From NCBI GenBank assembly GCA_910585635.1, contig CAJUFE010000015.1, positions 1-64,000 of the forward strand: a stretch of 64,000 bases of DNA, in the 5' to 3' direction. The notes beneath the pieces were generated by a model that worked only from the letters and a program-made list of their open reading frames with translations, did not search any database and was not told the origin of the DNA. Both the position numbers and the translations under genes were made by a program. The DNA comes from an uncultured Lachnospiraceae bacterium (GTDB lineage: Bacteria; Bacillota; Clostridia; Lachnospirales; Lachnospiraceae). Shown here piece after piece: positions 1-7,968 of the stretch (positions are counted from its first letter, which is position 1; each line of letters starts with the position of its first letter).

Positions 1-76
1 CCATGGAGCGAGAGCGCGGTGACGTTGTGACAGGTCCCTCCCGGAGCGGACCCTTATCCAACCGGTGAAAAGCAAC
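1..76 (+). repeat. Recurrent hairpin element, copy A (right part, cut by window start)
   Basis: This is the right part of an element found again at about 12.2, 19.9, 45.2 and 54.5 kb. It contains the conserved GAGCGAGAGCGCGGTGACG block, the descending stem arm TTGTGACAGGTCCCTCCC and the terminal TGAAAAGCAAC, which corresponds to TGTGAAAAGTAAC in copy E. The left arm lies outside the window. It sits directly upstream of the sorE-like gene. Confidence 0.85.
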
Positions 77-86
77 CGTTTTTATC

Positions 87-115
87 TTGCAAACAAACCT
101 ATTTTCCAATATCAT
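87..115 (+). promoter_or_regulatory. Putative promoter of the sorE-like operon
   Basis: TTGCAA at 87-92 and TATCAT at 110-115 are separated by 17 nt, just after the end of repeat copy A and about 20 nt before the start codon. The match to the sigma-A consensus is moderate. Confidence 0.4.
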
Positions 116-135
116 TATAAGAAGGGAGTACCATT

Positions 136-1404
136 ATGAAAGCAAAAGGAGTAAGGCTGCACGGAGCAAAGGATCTGAGGCTGGAGGAGTTTGAGCTTCC
201 CGAGATCACCGACGACGAGATCTTAGTCAAGGTGGTATCCGACAGCATCTGCATGTCCACCTACAAATGTGCCATCTTAGGCGCCGCCCACAAGAGGGTC
301 CACGATGACGTGGCCGAGCATCCGGCGATCATGGGACATGAGTTTGCCGGTGATATCGTGAAGGTGGGGAAGAACCATCAGGATACCTTCAAGCCGGGGA
401 TGAAGTTCACCCTGCAGCCGGCCTTAAACTATAAAGGGACCATGTGGAGCCCGGGCTATTCCTATGAGTTCTTCGGCGGGGATGCCACCTACTGCATCAT
501 CCCGGCCGAGGTGATGGAGCTGGGATGCCTTTTGGAGTACAATGGCCGCGCTTATTACGAGGCTTCTCTGGCCGAGCCCATGTCCTGCAGCATCGGCGCC
601 TTCAATGCCGCTTACCATACCCAGATGGGCGTATATACCCATCAGATGGGGATCAAGGAAGGCGGGAAGCTGGCGATCATGGCGGGAGCCGGCCCTATGG
701 GCTTAGGCGCGCTGACCTATGCCTTGAACCGGGACGTCCGTCCCTCCATGGTGGTGGTCACGGACCTTGACCAGGACCGCTTAGACCGCGCCGCCTTGCT
801 GTTCCCCCCTGCCCAGATGGCAGAGAGAGGGATCGAGCTGCACTTTGTCAATACCGGCAAGTTTGAGGACCCGGTGGCAGAGCTCCTTAAGATCTCCGGC
901 GGGACCGGCTATGACGATGTGCTGTGCTATGCGCCGGTGGCGGCTGTGGTCACCCAGTCCAGCGCCATCTTAGGCCGCGACGGCTGCCTGAACTTCTTCG
1001 CCGGTCCTACGGACAATAAGTTCAGCGCATCCATGAACTTTTATGATGTACACTACAACTCCACCCATGTGATGGGGACCACCGGCGGCAATACGGACGA
1101 TATGATCGAGTCCTTAAAGCTGACCGCAGCCGGACGGATCGATCCGGCGGTGATGGTGACCCATATCGGCGGTCTGGATTCTGTGGCGGATACCACACTG
1201 AACCTGCCCAAGATCCCTGGTGGGAAGAAGCTGATCTATACCCACCTGACCATGCCTCTGACCGCATTGACAGATCTGCGGGCTAAGGGAGAAGCCGAGA
1301 AGGACGACCGCCTGGTGGCTCTGGCGGATATCGTGGACGCTCATCAGGGCCTGTGGTGCCCGGAGGCGGAAGAGTATCTGCTGGCCAATTTTATTGAAGG
1401 TTAG
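136..1404 (+). CDS. sorE: Zinc alcohol dehydrogenase family, sorbose-1-phosphate reductase-like
   Basis: This 422-residue medium-chain dehydrogenase resembles L-sorbose-1-phosphate reductase (SorE) along its whole length, including the PEITD, HNSTHV-like and IPGGKKLIY blocks I recall from the enterobacterial enzyme. SorE reduces a ketose-1-phosphate to a hexitol-6-phosphate with NAD(P)H in the cytoplasm. Visible elements are a Cys39 zinc-ligand candidate, His68-Glu69 in GHEFAG, and the Rossmann loop GAGPMG at 184-189. GGGAG at 124-128 supports this start. A DeoR-type regulator and a mannitol-type PTS follow on the same strand, so the substrate is probably a PTS-imported sugar phosphate or hexitol phosphate. 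The family call is firm. The exact substrate is inferred. Confidence 0.75.
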   Translation: MKAKGVRLHGAKDLRLEEFELPEITDDEILVKVVSDSICMSTYKCAILGAAHKRVHDDVAEHPAIMGHEFAGDIVKVGKNHQDTFKPGMKFTLQPALNYKGTMWSPGYSYEFFGGDATYCIIPAEVMELGCLLEYNGRAYYEASLAEPMSCSIGAFNAAYHTQMGVYTHQMGIKEGGKLAIMAGAGPMGLGALTYALNRDVRPSMVVVTDLDQDRLDRAALLFPPAQMAERGIELHFVNTGKFEDPVAELLKISGGTGYDDVLCYAPVAAVVTQSSAILGRDGCLNFFAGPTDNKFSASMNFYDVHYNSTHVMGTTGGNTDDMIESLKLTAAGRIDPAVMVTHIGGLDSVADTTLNLPKIPGGKKLIYTHLTMPLTALTDLRAKGEAEKDDRLVALADIVDAHQGLWCPEAEEYLLANFIEG

Positions 1405-1463
1405 ACGTGTCCGTTCCTCCTGTCTGTGCGGGGAGCGAGCACAGACAGGAGGAGGTCTGCACG

Positions 1464-2225
1464 ATGGATCCTATGGAAACGAGAAGAAATGCGATCGTTG
1501 AACTGATCGATGAAAAAGGGACAGTGAGCTTTTCACAGCTAAAAAATGCCTTTCCCCAGGTATCGGAGATGACCCTGCGCACGGATCTTAGGCTCTTAGA
1601 TGAAGAGAAGCGGATCCTGCGGATCCACGGAGGGGCTAAGTCGGTGCAGGTGCTCATCGGCACCGACGGCCTTTTAAAGCGGAAATCGGTCCGCAATATC
1701 CCGGAGAAGCAGAAGATCGCCCAGAAGGCCTTGACCTTGCTGCGGGCGGATACCACGGTCTACTTAGATTCGGGCAGTACCGCTACGGTGCTGGCACGCC
1801 AGTTCCCGGACCAGTCCAACCTGATCTACACCACAGGACTGAGCTGCGCCACGGAGCTTGCAGAGCTTAAGGAGCCCACAGTGATGCTGCCGGGAGGAAA
1901 GCTGAACCGTTATAGCCAGAGTGTCTTTGGATTTTCCGCCATAAAGGAATTAGAGCGGGTGAACTTCCACCAGGCTTTTCTGGGGATCACCGGATTCCAC
2001 CTGTCTGCAGGCTTTACCTGCGGCATCAATGACGAGGCGATCTTGAAGCAGACGGTGATCCGCCAGTCCGAGCAGGTGGTCATGCTGATGGATCCCTCCA
2101 AGGTGGGGGTGAAATGCAGCTTTGGGGTCTGCGGGCTGGCCGATGTGGACATCTTGATCTCCGGCGGCCAGCTGCCGGAGGAGGTCCTGGCGGAATGCAG
2201 GCGATATGGGGTCACGGTCTTGTGA
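1464..2225 (+). CDS. DeoR/GlpR-family transcriptional regulator
   Basis: A 253-residue repressor of the DeoR family. The N-terminal winged helix (about residues 5-58) ends in LRIHGGAK, typical of this family. The C-terminal sensor domain carries DSGSTA at about 102-107, the phosphosugar-binding loop of DeoRC domains. The open frame extends upstream to 1407, but AGGAGGAGG at 1447-1455 sits 8 nt before the ATG at 1464, so I use that start. It lies between the sorE-like dehydrogenase and the PTS gene and probably controls this operon in response to a phosphorylated intermediate. The palindrome at 2323-2336 is one candidate operator. Confidence 0.9.
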   Translation: MDPMETRRNAIVELIDEKGTVSFSQLKNAFPQVSEMTLRTDLRLLDEEKRILRIHGGAKSVQVLIGTDGLLKRKSVRNIPEKQKIAQKALTLLRADTTVYLDSGSTATVLARQFPDQSNLIYTTGLSCATELAELKEPTVMLPGGKLNRYSQSVFGFSAIKELERVNFHQAFLGITGFHLSAGFTCGINDEAILKQTVIRQSEQVVMLMDPSKVGVKCSFGVCGLADVDILISGGQLPEEVLAECRRYGVTVL

Positions 2226-2322
2226 CCGGGGCATTTTGTGACAGGTGCTGACCACGTCTGTGGCAGCAGAGCTCTTTACGTTTTTTCAGACATCAGCCTC
2301 AGATCGATCTTCGCGAGCACTC

Positions 2323-2336
2323 TCGGAAGCTTCCGA
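2323..2336. promoter_or_regulatory. Palindrome upstream of PTS gene, possible operator
   Basis: TCGGAAGCTTCCGA is a perfect 14-bp palindrome, 31 nt before the TTG start of the PTS gene. It may bind the adjacent DeoR regulator or fold as a short hairpin. No T-run follows, so it is not an obvious terminator. The surrounding 2226-2367 gap holds nothing else I recognise. Confidence 0.35.
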
Positions 2337-2367
2337 AAGTGGTCAGATGAGTTGAGGAGGAGTTGTT

Positions 2368-4230
2368 TTGAAGGATAAAGTACAACGTTTTGGTAAATTT
2401 TTATCGGGCATGGTCATGCCCAATATCGGCGCGCTGATCGCCTTTGGGTTTTTGGCCGCGCTGTTCATCGATACCGGCTGGATCCCCAATAAGGGGTTCA
2501 GCAGCATGGTCGGCCCTATGCTGACCTATCTGATCCCTGTGCTGATCGCCTCCACCGGCGGCCGGATGATCGGCGGCGACAGAGGACGTGTGGTGGGCGC
2601 GATCGCCGTGATCGGCGCGATCATGAGCAACACCGATATCACCATGCTGATGGCTGCCATGGTCATGGGACCTTTGGCCGGCTTCTGCATCAAAAAATTT
2701 GACGAAGCCATAGAGGGCCGTATGCCCGCAGGCTTCGAGATGCTGATCAACAACTTTTCCGCCGGTCTCATCGGTATGCTTTTAGCGATGCTTGGCTATG
2801 TGCTGATCGGGCCGATCATGAGCGGCATCCTGTCCATCCTGTCAGGTGGGGTCAATATCCTGGTGGATAAGGGCCTGCTGCCTCTGGTAGCAGTGTTCAT
2901 CGAGCCGGCCAAGGTCCTGTTCCTGAACAATGCGATCAACCACGGTGTGTTCACCCCGATCGCCACGGCGCAGGTCACGGAATTCGGCAAGTCCATCATG
3001 TACATGCTGGAGCCCAATCCCGGTCCCGGCCTTGGGGTCCTCTTAGCCTACATGTTCTTCTGTAAGGATAAGACCACCAGAGATTCTGCACCGGGCGCGG
3101 TGATCATCCATTTCCTGGGAGGTATCCACGAGATCTACTTCCCGTACATCCTGATGAACCCGGCAGTGCTGATCGCGCCGATCTTAGGGAGCGTGGCAGG
3201 GATCTTCTGGTTCAATATGACCGGCTGCGGCCTGGTAGGCCCGGCTTCTCCCGGATCGATCTTCGCCTACATGATGATGACCCCGGGAACCGATATGATC
3301 AAGGTCCTGGCAGGCGTGGCCCTGTCCGCAGGTGTTTCCTTTGCGGTGGCTTCTCCTCTGGTGAAGATGGCAGGCGGAAAGAGCCTGGAGGAAGCGCAGA
3401 ATGAGATGGCGGACATGAAGGCCAAGGCGAAGGGACAGACTGTGGTCCCCGGCACCATCGAGAAGGCTTCCGCGGTCAAAAAGATCGTCTTCGCCTGCGA
3501 TGCAGGCATGGGCTCCTCCGCCATGGGCGCTACAAAGTTCCGCAACCGGGTCAAGGGCAACCGTCCGGACCTGACCGTGATCAATACCTCCGTGGACAAT
3601 ATCCCGGCAGACTGTGATATCGCGGTGGTCCAGACCACCCTGGCCGAGCGGGCGAAAAAATCCGCACCTCAGGCCCAGCTGATCACGATCGGGAACTTCT
3701 TAGCCGACCCGGCATTGGACGCCTTGTATGTGCAGCTGACTACCGGGGACGCTCCGGCAGCTCCCGTAGGGGAGAACACAGAGATCACGATCCCCGATGT
3801 GCCGATCAAGAAGCAGGTGATCATCGCAGAGGGCATCAAACTGGGCTGCAGTCCGGTGTCGAAGGAAGAGGCGATCCAGGCGGCAGGGGAGCGCTTAGAG
3901 GCTTTAGGCTATGTGGACGGGACCTATGTAACGGCTATGCAGGAGAGGGAGAAGCTGGTCTCCACCTACATCGGAATGGGCGTAGCGATCCCCCACGGCA
4001 CCACCCAGGCCAAGGGCACGGTCAAGAAGACGGGCATCGTGTTCTTCCAGTATCCCGAGGGCGTGGATTTCGGGGCGGAGAAAGCCCAGCTGGTGTTCGG
4101 CATCGCCGGCATCGGAGATGAGCACTTAGATCTCCTCAGCAAGCTCTGTACCCTGCTGGAGGATCCGGCCAGGCTGGAGACCTTAAAGACCACAGACGAT
4201 GTGGATTGGGTGCTGGAGCAGCTGTCCTAA
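2368..4230 (+). CDS. mtlA: Mannitol-type PTS transporter, fused EIICBA
   Basis: This 620-residue phosphotransferase permease has the domain order of E. coli MtlA. Residues 1 to about 345 form the membrane EIIC domain with the conserved GGIHEIYFPY loop. EIIB follows with phospho-cysteine C377 in CDAGMGSSAMG, and then EIIA with phospho-histidine H543 in IPHGT. It imports and phosphorylates a hexitol or related sugar at the membrane. The start is TTG at 2368, with GAGGAGGAG at 2354-2362. Combination with a SorE-like reductase instead of MtlD is unusual, so the true substrate may be sorbitol, sorbose or another polyol. All three active-site signatures are intact. Confidence 0.88.
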   Translation: MKDKVQRFGKFLSGMVMPNIGALIAFGFLAALFIDTGWIPNKGFSSMVGPMLTYLIPVLIASTGGRMIGGDRGRVVGAIAVIGAIMSNTDITMLMAAMVMGPLAGFCIKKFDEAIEGRMPAGFEMLINNFSAGLIGMLLAMLGYVLIGPIMSGILSILSGGVNILVDKGLLPLVAVFIEPAKVLFLNNAINHGVFTPIATAQVTEFGKSIMYMLEPNPGPGLGVLLAYMFFCKDKTTRDSAPGAVIIHFLGGIHEIYFPYILMNPAVLIAPILGSVAGIFWFNMTGCGLVGPASPGSIFAYMMMTPGTDMIKVLAGVALSAGVSFAVASPLVKMAGGKSLEEAQNEMADMKAKAKGQTVVPGTIEKASAVKKIVFACDAGMGSSAMGATKFRNRVKGNRPDLTVINTSVDNIPADCDIAVVQTTLAERAKKSAPQAQLITIGNFLADPALDALYVQLTTGDAPAAPVGENTEITIPDVPIKKQVIIAEGIKLGCSPVSKEEAIQAAGERLEALGYVDGTYVTAMQEREKLVSTYIGMGVAIPHGTTQAKGTVKKTGIVFFQYPEGVDFGAEKAQLVFGIAGIGDEHLDLLSKLCTLLEDPARLETLKTTDDVDWVLEQLS

Positions 4231-4239
4231 AGGAGTACG

Positions 4240-4327
4240 CGCCAGAGCCGCTGTCATGAGGGCGCAGGCGCCAGAGCAGCAGCTGTGACGGATCGGGTGC
4301 CGGAGCGACTGTCATAAGGGGAGAGAT
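4240..4327 (+). repeat. Three degenerate tandem repeats of about 30 bp
   Basis: Three imperfect units with the core G(C/T)GCC(A/G)GAGC...CTGTCA begin near 4240, 4269 and 4299, just downstream of the PTS gene. The core is loosely reminiscent of the CCGGAGCGGACC end of the recurrent hairpin element, but I cannot show common origin. No coding potential is evident. Confidence 0.45.
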
Positions 4328-4388
4328 GGCAGGAGATCTTTAACGGGCAGAACGCCATGGCTGTATAGTGATAAGGGAGTGTATCAAA

Positions 4389-4430
4389 AGGTGCAGGCCT
4401 TCCGGGATCTGGGGGACCTGCACCTGTTTT
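4389..4430 (+). terminator. Rho-independent terminator of the sorE-PTS operon
   Basis: A perfect 9-bp stem pairs AGGTGCAGG (4389-4397) with CCTGCACCT (4417-4425) and is followed by GTTTTG. It lies about 160 nt after the PTS stop codon. A GC-rich inverted sequence ending in TTTTTT at 4474-4479 may be a second terminator. Confidence 0.75.
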
Positions 4431-4479
4431 GTACCCCGCCTTCTTGCGCGTGTCTTCTTGAGGCAGGCGGCGGTTTTTT

Positions 4480-4522
4480 GTCTGTGAGCGATCGACGGGA
4501 GGGTGACCTTTCGCTCACAGAC
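4480..4522. other. Perfect 11-bp inverted repeat between convergent operons
   Basis: GTCTGTGAGCG (4480-4490) and CGCTCACAGAC (4512-4522) are exact inverted copies around a 21-nt loop. No T-run follows on either strand, so the role is unclear. It lies between the PTS operon and the converging DUF3842 gene. The rest of 4231-4584 holds only the repeats and terminator listed separately. Confidence 0.5.
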
Positions 4523-4584
4523 CATCATCTTAACAGCTCTGCCACATTGACCGAGAGCCCGGGAAAGACCGCCGCCGTTCTCTG

Positions 4585-4998
4585 TTATACGTTCGTCGTC
4601 TGCTGCCGCAGGATCTGGATGACCTCCCGGACCAGGTCCCGGATCCCCGTCTCGCCGATGCCCACCACGATATTATCACAGTGGTTGATCGGGATCAGGA
4701 TCCGCTTTGCGCTGCTCTGGCCCACGGCCTTCGCCATGGCCGGGGTGATCTCGCCGAAGAGGGAATCCGCCACCACGATCCCGATCGGACCCACGATCAC
4801 ATCCGCTTTCCGTGCGCCCACGATGACCGCGTTCTCTCCTGTAGCGCCGTGATCCGCCCCGGCCTTCAGCATGGCGGAGGTGGCCAGGGAGTTGGTCCCC
4901 ACCGCCGTGATGACTGTATCTGGCAGCTCCTCCCGGATCTGGGCCACCAGCTGCCGTCCGATGCCGCCGCCTTGCGCGTCGATGACTAAGATGTGCAT
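4585..4998 (-). CDS. DUF3842 family protein
   Basis: A small cytoplasmic protein of 137 residues matching the DUF3842 family of Clostridia. It begins MHILVIDAQGGGIGRQ, a Rossmann-like glycine-rich start, and continues with the conserved AVGTNSLAT and GADHGATGENA blocks and an NHCDN motif. The function of the family is unknown. The open frame reaches 5073, but an AAAGGA ribosome site lies just upstream of the ATG at 4998, and the family usually has about 135 residues. It stands alone, convergent with the upstream PTS operon. Confidence 0.8.
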   Translation of the reverse strand: MHILVIDAQGGGIGRQLVAQIREELPDTVITAVGTNSLATSAMLKAGADHGATGENAVIVGARKADVIVGPIGIVVADSLFGEITPAMAKAVGQSSAKRILIPINHCDNIVVGIGETGIRDLVREVIQILRQQTTNV

Positions 4999-5108
4999 AT
5001 GTCCTATCCTTTCTATCTGTTCCATATATGCCTGCTTTCTTTTGATCATATCATGATCCACCAGAAGATCCAAGCCTATTTTTCAGAGGTGGATCAATAG
5101 ACCCGCCA

Positions 5109-5137
5109 TAACAGTTCGGACGTTGTCTGGACTGTTA
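5109..5137. repeat. Short hairpin repeat, family 2, copy 1
   Basis: TAACAGTTCGGA (5109-5120) pairs with TCTGGACTGTTA (5126-5137) using two G-T wobbles. Related hairpins occur at 16677-16708 and 31652-31680. It lies between the DUF3842 start and the promoter at 5182. Confidence 0.5.
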
Positions 5138-5181
5138 CGATCAGCCTAGATCGCAGCCTGGAACGCCACCGCAAAAACCTG

Positions 5182-5210
5182 TTGACAAAACCCCTCATAT
5201 CCGATATAGT
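5182..5210 (+). promoter_or_regulatory. Sigma-A promoter for the FecCD-type transport operon
   Basis: TTGACA at 5182-5187 and TATAGT at 5205-5210 have an ideal 17-nt spacer. Transcription would start near 5217, leaving a leader of about 265 nt before the lipoprotein gene. Confidence 0.8.
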
Positions 5211-5216
5211 TTTCAT

Positions 5217-5483
5217 AGTATCTGCACAGAGCAGAGCGCGGGAGCCGAAGCTCCCTTATCACCCAGATCAGACAACGATACCTCTTAGAAAAGTATGTCC
5301 AGAAGGCATACGGCTTTTCAGCAGAAAGGCCCCCGCTTTATGGATAGCACATGCTTTTCCAAGGGTTTTTTTGTGTTTTGGGGTCCGGCCGGACCTGTGT
5401 GGGCAATGGAAAAAGGGGAAAGGGAATGGGAATGGGGAAGGAAAAGGCGGAGTGAGAAAAATACATAGAGAGGATAGAACAAG
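5217..5483 (+). promoter_or_regulatory. Structured 5' leader, possible cis-regulatory RNA
   Basis: The leader has a tight GGGAGC-CGAA-GCTCCC hairpin at 5240-5255 and a second hairpin pairing GAAAAG (5288-5293) with CTTTTC (5314-5319), nested around GTATG and CATAC. A T-rich stretch (TTTTTTTG) follows near 5367-5374. No cobalamin box or other riboswitch signature I know is visible. An open frame across 5182-5487 has no family resemblance and I do not call it a gene. Confidence 0.45.
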
Positions 5484-6803
5484 ATGACCGTTTTCAGGAA
5501 GATCTTAATAAAAAGAGCCGCCGCGCTGCTGCCAGCGCTGGCTATGGCCTTTGCCCTAACGGCATGCGGCGGCAGTGCAGATAGCAGACAGACCCAGAAG
5601 GCTCAGGAGCGCCAAGAGGAGCAGAAGGTCCAGGAGCCCCAGAAAGCCCAGGCGGGCCAAGAGCTCCAGGAGGCGCAGACAGCTGCCACAGCCGATGTGG
5701 CCGGACAGCAGAGCATGGGGGAGGAGGCCGGGGAAAAGCCCTCGGAAGGCTTTACGATCACGGATATCTCCGGAAGAGAGGTGGCCTTTGAAAAAAGGCC
5801 GCAGACCTTTGTGGTCGCGAACTACATCTTTAATTTCCTGCTGATCGGCGGGGGTGAGAGTCTGGACAAGGTGGTGGGCCTGACCATGGACGGCTGGGAA
5901 GATACGCGCTATGGCGAGTATACGGCGCTGACGGAGGCCTTCCCCCAGATCAAAGAGATCCGGAGCATCGGCGGGTATCACGATGATGTCCTGGACAGAG
6001 AATCGATCTTAGAGCTGGCTCCGGACTGCCTGTTGATCAACAGCTCCCAGTATACGGAGAACGAGACCAGCATCCCTACATGGGAAGCGGCGGGCATCAA
6101 GATCGTCGTCCTGGACTATCATAAGATGAAGCTGGAAAACCATCTGGACAGCACGAAGATCTTAGGCGGGCTGCTGGGAAAAGAGGATGTGGCACAGGAG
6201 CTTTGCGACCGCTATTCGGACAGCATCCAGACCGTGCAGGAGCGTATCGCATCCCTCTCCGAGGAGGAGAAGGATATCAAGGTTTATGTGGAATTGGGCA
6301 ATGCAGGGGTGGGCGAGATCGGGAACAGCTATGACGGCATGCTCTGGGGCGCGATCATCGATAACCTGGGCGCAAAAAATATCGCGGCCGGTAAGCTGCC
6401 GGACTCCTATGGCCCTCTGGATAAGGAATATATCCTGGAGCAGGATCCGGATGTGATCGTGATCGGCGGCTCGATCTGGTCCGGCGATGATGACCAGGAT
6501 CAGATGCGCATGGGCTTCACCATCCCGGAGGAGCTGGCCATGGAGCGGCTGGCCGGTTTTGCGGGCCGTGACTGGAGCCAGTATCTCAGTGGGATAAAGA
6601 AGGGGGAGATCTACGGTGTGGACCACGGCTCTCTGCGGAACATCCTGGACTACACCTTTACCGTCTACCTGGCCAAGGTCCTGTATCCTGGACAGTTCGG
6701 GGATATGGATCCCCAGACCGAGTACCGGGAGGCCCTGGCCAGATATCTGCCGGAGGTGACCGTCCCCGGTACATTTATGATCCGGTATGATCCGGAAGGA
6801 TGA
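5484..6803 (+). CDS. ABC transporter substrate-binding lipoprotein, FecB/BtuF class
   Basis: A 439-residue exported lipoprotein that captures the ligand of the importer encoded next to it. A signal peptide ends in the lipobox LTAC with Cys28. A Gln/Glu/Ala-rich tether occupies roughly residues 32-75. The helical-backbone-type binding domain (PF01497 class) starts with FTITDISGREVAFEKRPQ and includes two lobes separated by a long helix. This class binds iron-siderophore, haem, cobalamin or, in MolB-like members, molybdate/tungstate. The sequence does not let me choose. The start at 5484 follows an AGAGAGGAT ribosome site. The tether is unusually long and repetitive (KAQE/RQEEQKVQEPQ units). 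Confidence 0.85.
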   Translation: MTVFRKILIKRAAALLPALAMAFALTACGGSADSRQTQKAQERQEEQKVQEPQKAQAGQELQEAQTAATADVAGQQSMGEEAGEKPSEGFTITDISGREVAFEKRPQTFVVANYIFNFLLIGGGESLDKVVGLTMDGWEDTRYGEYTALTEAFPQIKEIRSIGGYHDDVLDRESILELAPDCLLINSSQYTENETSIPTWEAAGIKIVVLDYHKMKLENHLDSTKILGGLLGKEDVAQELCDRYSDSIQTVQERIASLSEEEKDIKVYVELGNAGVGEIGNSYDGMLWGAIIDNLGAKNIAAGKLPDSYGPLDKEYILEQDPDVIVIGGSIWSGDDDQDQMRMGFTIPEELAMERLAGFAGRDWSQYLSGIKKGEIYGVDHGSLRNILDYTFTVYLAKVLYPGQFGDMDPQTEYREALARYLPEVTVPGTFMIRYDPEG

Positions 6804-6890
6804 TAGGGATGACGTCAGCAGGAGCCGGAAGGATGATGGGGATGACGGTCAGGCAAGAGCCGGAAGGATGACAGGGATGACGGTCCGGCA
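6792..6890 (+). repeat. Three direct repeats containing ribosome-site-like sequence
   Basis: CCGGAAGGATGA recurs at about 6792, 6824 and 6860, each followed by a GGGATGACG block, just between the binding-protein stop region and the permease start. Each unit resembles a ribosome site plus ATG. This suggests local slippage duplication of an intergenic translation-initiation segment. Confidence 0.6.
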
Positions 6891-6933
6891 TGAGGTGACA
6901 GGATGGCAAGGATGGATCATAGGGAGGGATGAC

Positions 6934-7968
6934 ATGCACCAGCAAGAGGCGAAAAAAATATACGGATCGATCATGCGCAAACGGCAGGCGGTGATGCTCC
7001 TATCCATCCTGGCGGTCCTCTTGATGATCGTGGCGGATATGAGCCTTGGATCTTCCAGCCTGACCTTTGGGGGGCTCATCAAGATCCTCCTGGCCGGCCG
7101 GGATGTGGAAGGCCCTTATGGCCTGATCGTGTGGGATGTGCGGCTGCCCATGACCTTGACCTGCGTGGGTGTGGGCGGATGTCTGGCCCTGTCCGGCCTG
7201 CAGGTGCAGACGATCACCAATAACCCGCTGTCCAGCCCCTATACGCTGGGGATCTCCTCCGGAGCCAGCTTCGGCGCCGCGATCGGGATCGTGACGGGTG
7301 CCAGCCTGTTTGGCTTACAGTGGCTGGGGACGGCTGCCCACGCCTTTGTGTTTGCCATCCTGGTCACGATGATGATCTTCTTTCTGGGCAGGCAGAAGCG
7401 CATGTCCACACAGTCCCTGGTGCTGGTGGGGATCGTCATGAATTTTTTCTTTACCGCCCTGCAGCAATATCTGCAATATCGGGCTAATGCGGAGGTGGCC
7501 CAGATCATCGCCAACTGGTCCTTCGGGAACCTTTCCCGGGCCAGCTGGACCAGCGCGGTCTTCAGCATCGTGGTCATGGGGGCCGGGATGCTCCTCTTTT
7601 CAAGGCTCAGCTGGAAGCTGACCGCCTTTAATGCCGGTGAAGAGCGGGCTAAGAGCTTAGGGATCTGGGTGGAAAGGCTGAAGATGCTGGTCTTTTTGGC
7701 CAGCGCGGGCCTGATCGCCGCGGCTGTCAGCTTTATCGGAACGGTAGGTTTTGTGGGCCTGGTGGCGCCCCACTGCGCCAGGCTTTTGGTGGGGGAGGAC
7801 CAGCGTTATCTGATGCCGGTATCGACGATGTTCGGGATGCTGGTGATGCTGGCGGCCTCTTCGATCTCCAAGCTTTTGACGGAAGGCTCCATGCTGCCGG
7901 TGGGGATCGTCACATCGATCGTGGGAGTCCCCTTCCTATTTGTATTGCTCATGCAGGAGGTGAGATGA
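6934..7968 (+). CDS. FecCD-family ABC transporter permease
   Basis: A 344-residue inner-membrane permease of the FecCD/BtuC family with about ten predicted hydrophobic segments. Family hallmarks include the LRLP-like VRLPMTLTCVGVGGCLALSGLQVQ segment near the N terminus, NPLSSPYTLGISSGASFGAA, and the GFVGLVAPH coupling loop near the C terminus. The frame is open from 6787, but AGGGAGGG just upstream of the ATG at 6934 and family alignment favour the later start. It presumably dimerises and pairs with the ATPase that overlaps its end by 4 nt (ATGA). Confidence 0.88.
   Translation: MHQQEAKKIYGSIMRKRQAVMLLSILAVLLMIVADMSLGSSSLTFGGLIKILLAGRDVEGPYGLIVWDVRLPMTLTCVGVGGCLALSGLQVQTITNNPLSSPYTLGISSGASFGAAIGIVTGASLFGLQWLGTAAHAFVFAILVTMMIFFLGRQKRMSTQSLVLVGIVMNFFFTALQQYLQYRANAEVAQIIANWSFGNLSRASWTSAVFSIVVMGAGMLLFSRLSWKLTAFNAGEERAKSLGIWVERLKMLVFLASAGLIAAAVSFIGTVGFVGLVAPHCARLLVGEDQRYLMPVSTMFGMLVMLAASSISKLLTEGSMLPVGIVTSIVGVPFLFVLLMQEVR

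Noticed and set aside
4379..4852. 157-residue plus-strand open frame
   Set aside because: It starts within a terminator region and overlaps the DUF3842 gene on the other strand.
5217..5483. Cobalamin riboswitch upstream of the FecCD-type importer
   Set aside because: No B12-box-like core or the expected junction architecture could be found, so I only list an unassigned structured leader.
5182..5487. 101-residue open frame upstream of the binding lipoprotein
   Set aside because: It begins inside the promoter, has no ribosome site or family resemblance, and covers the structured leader.
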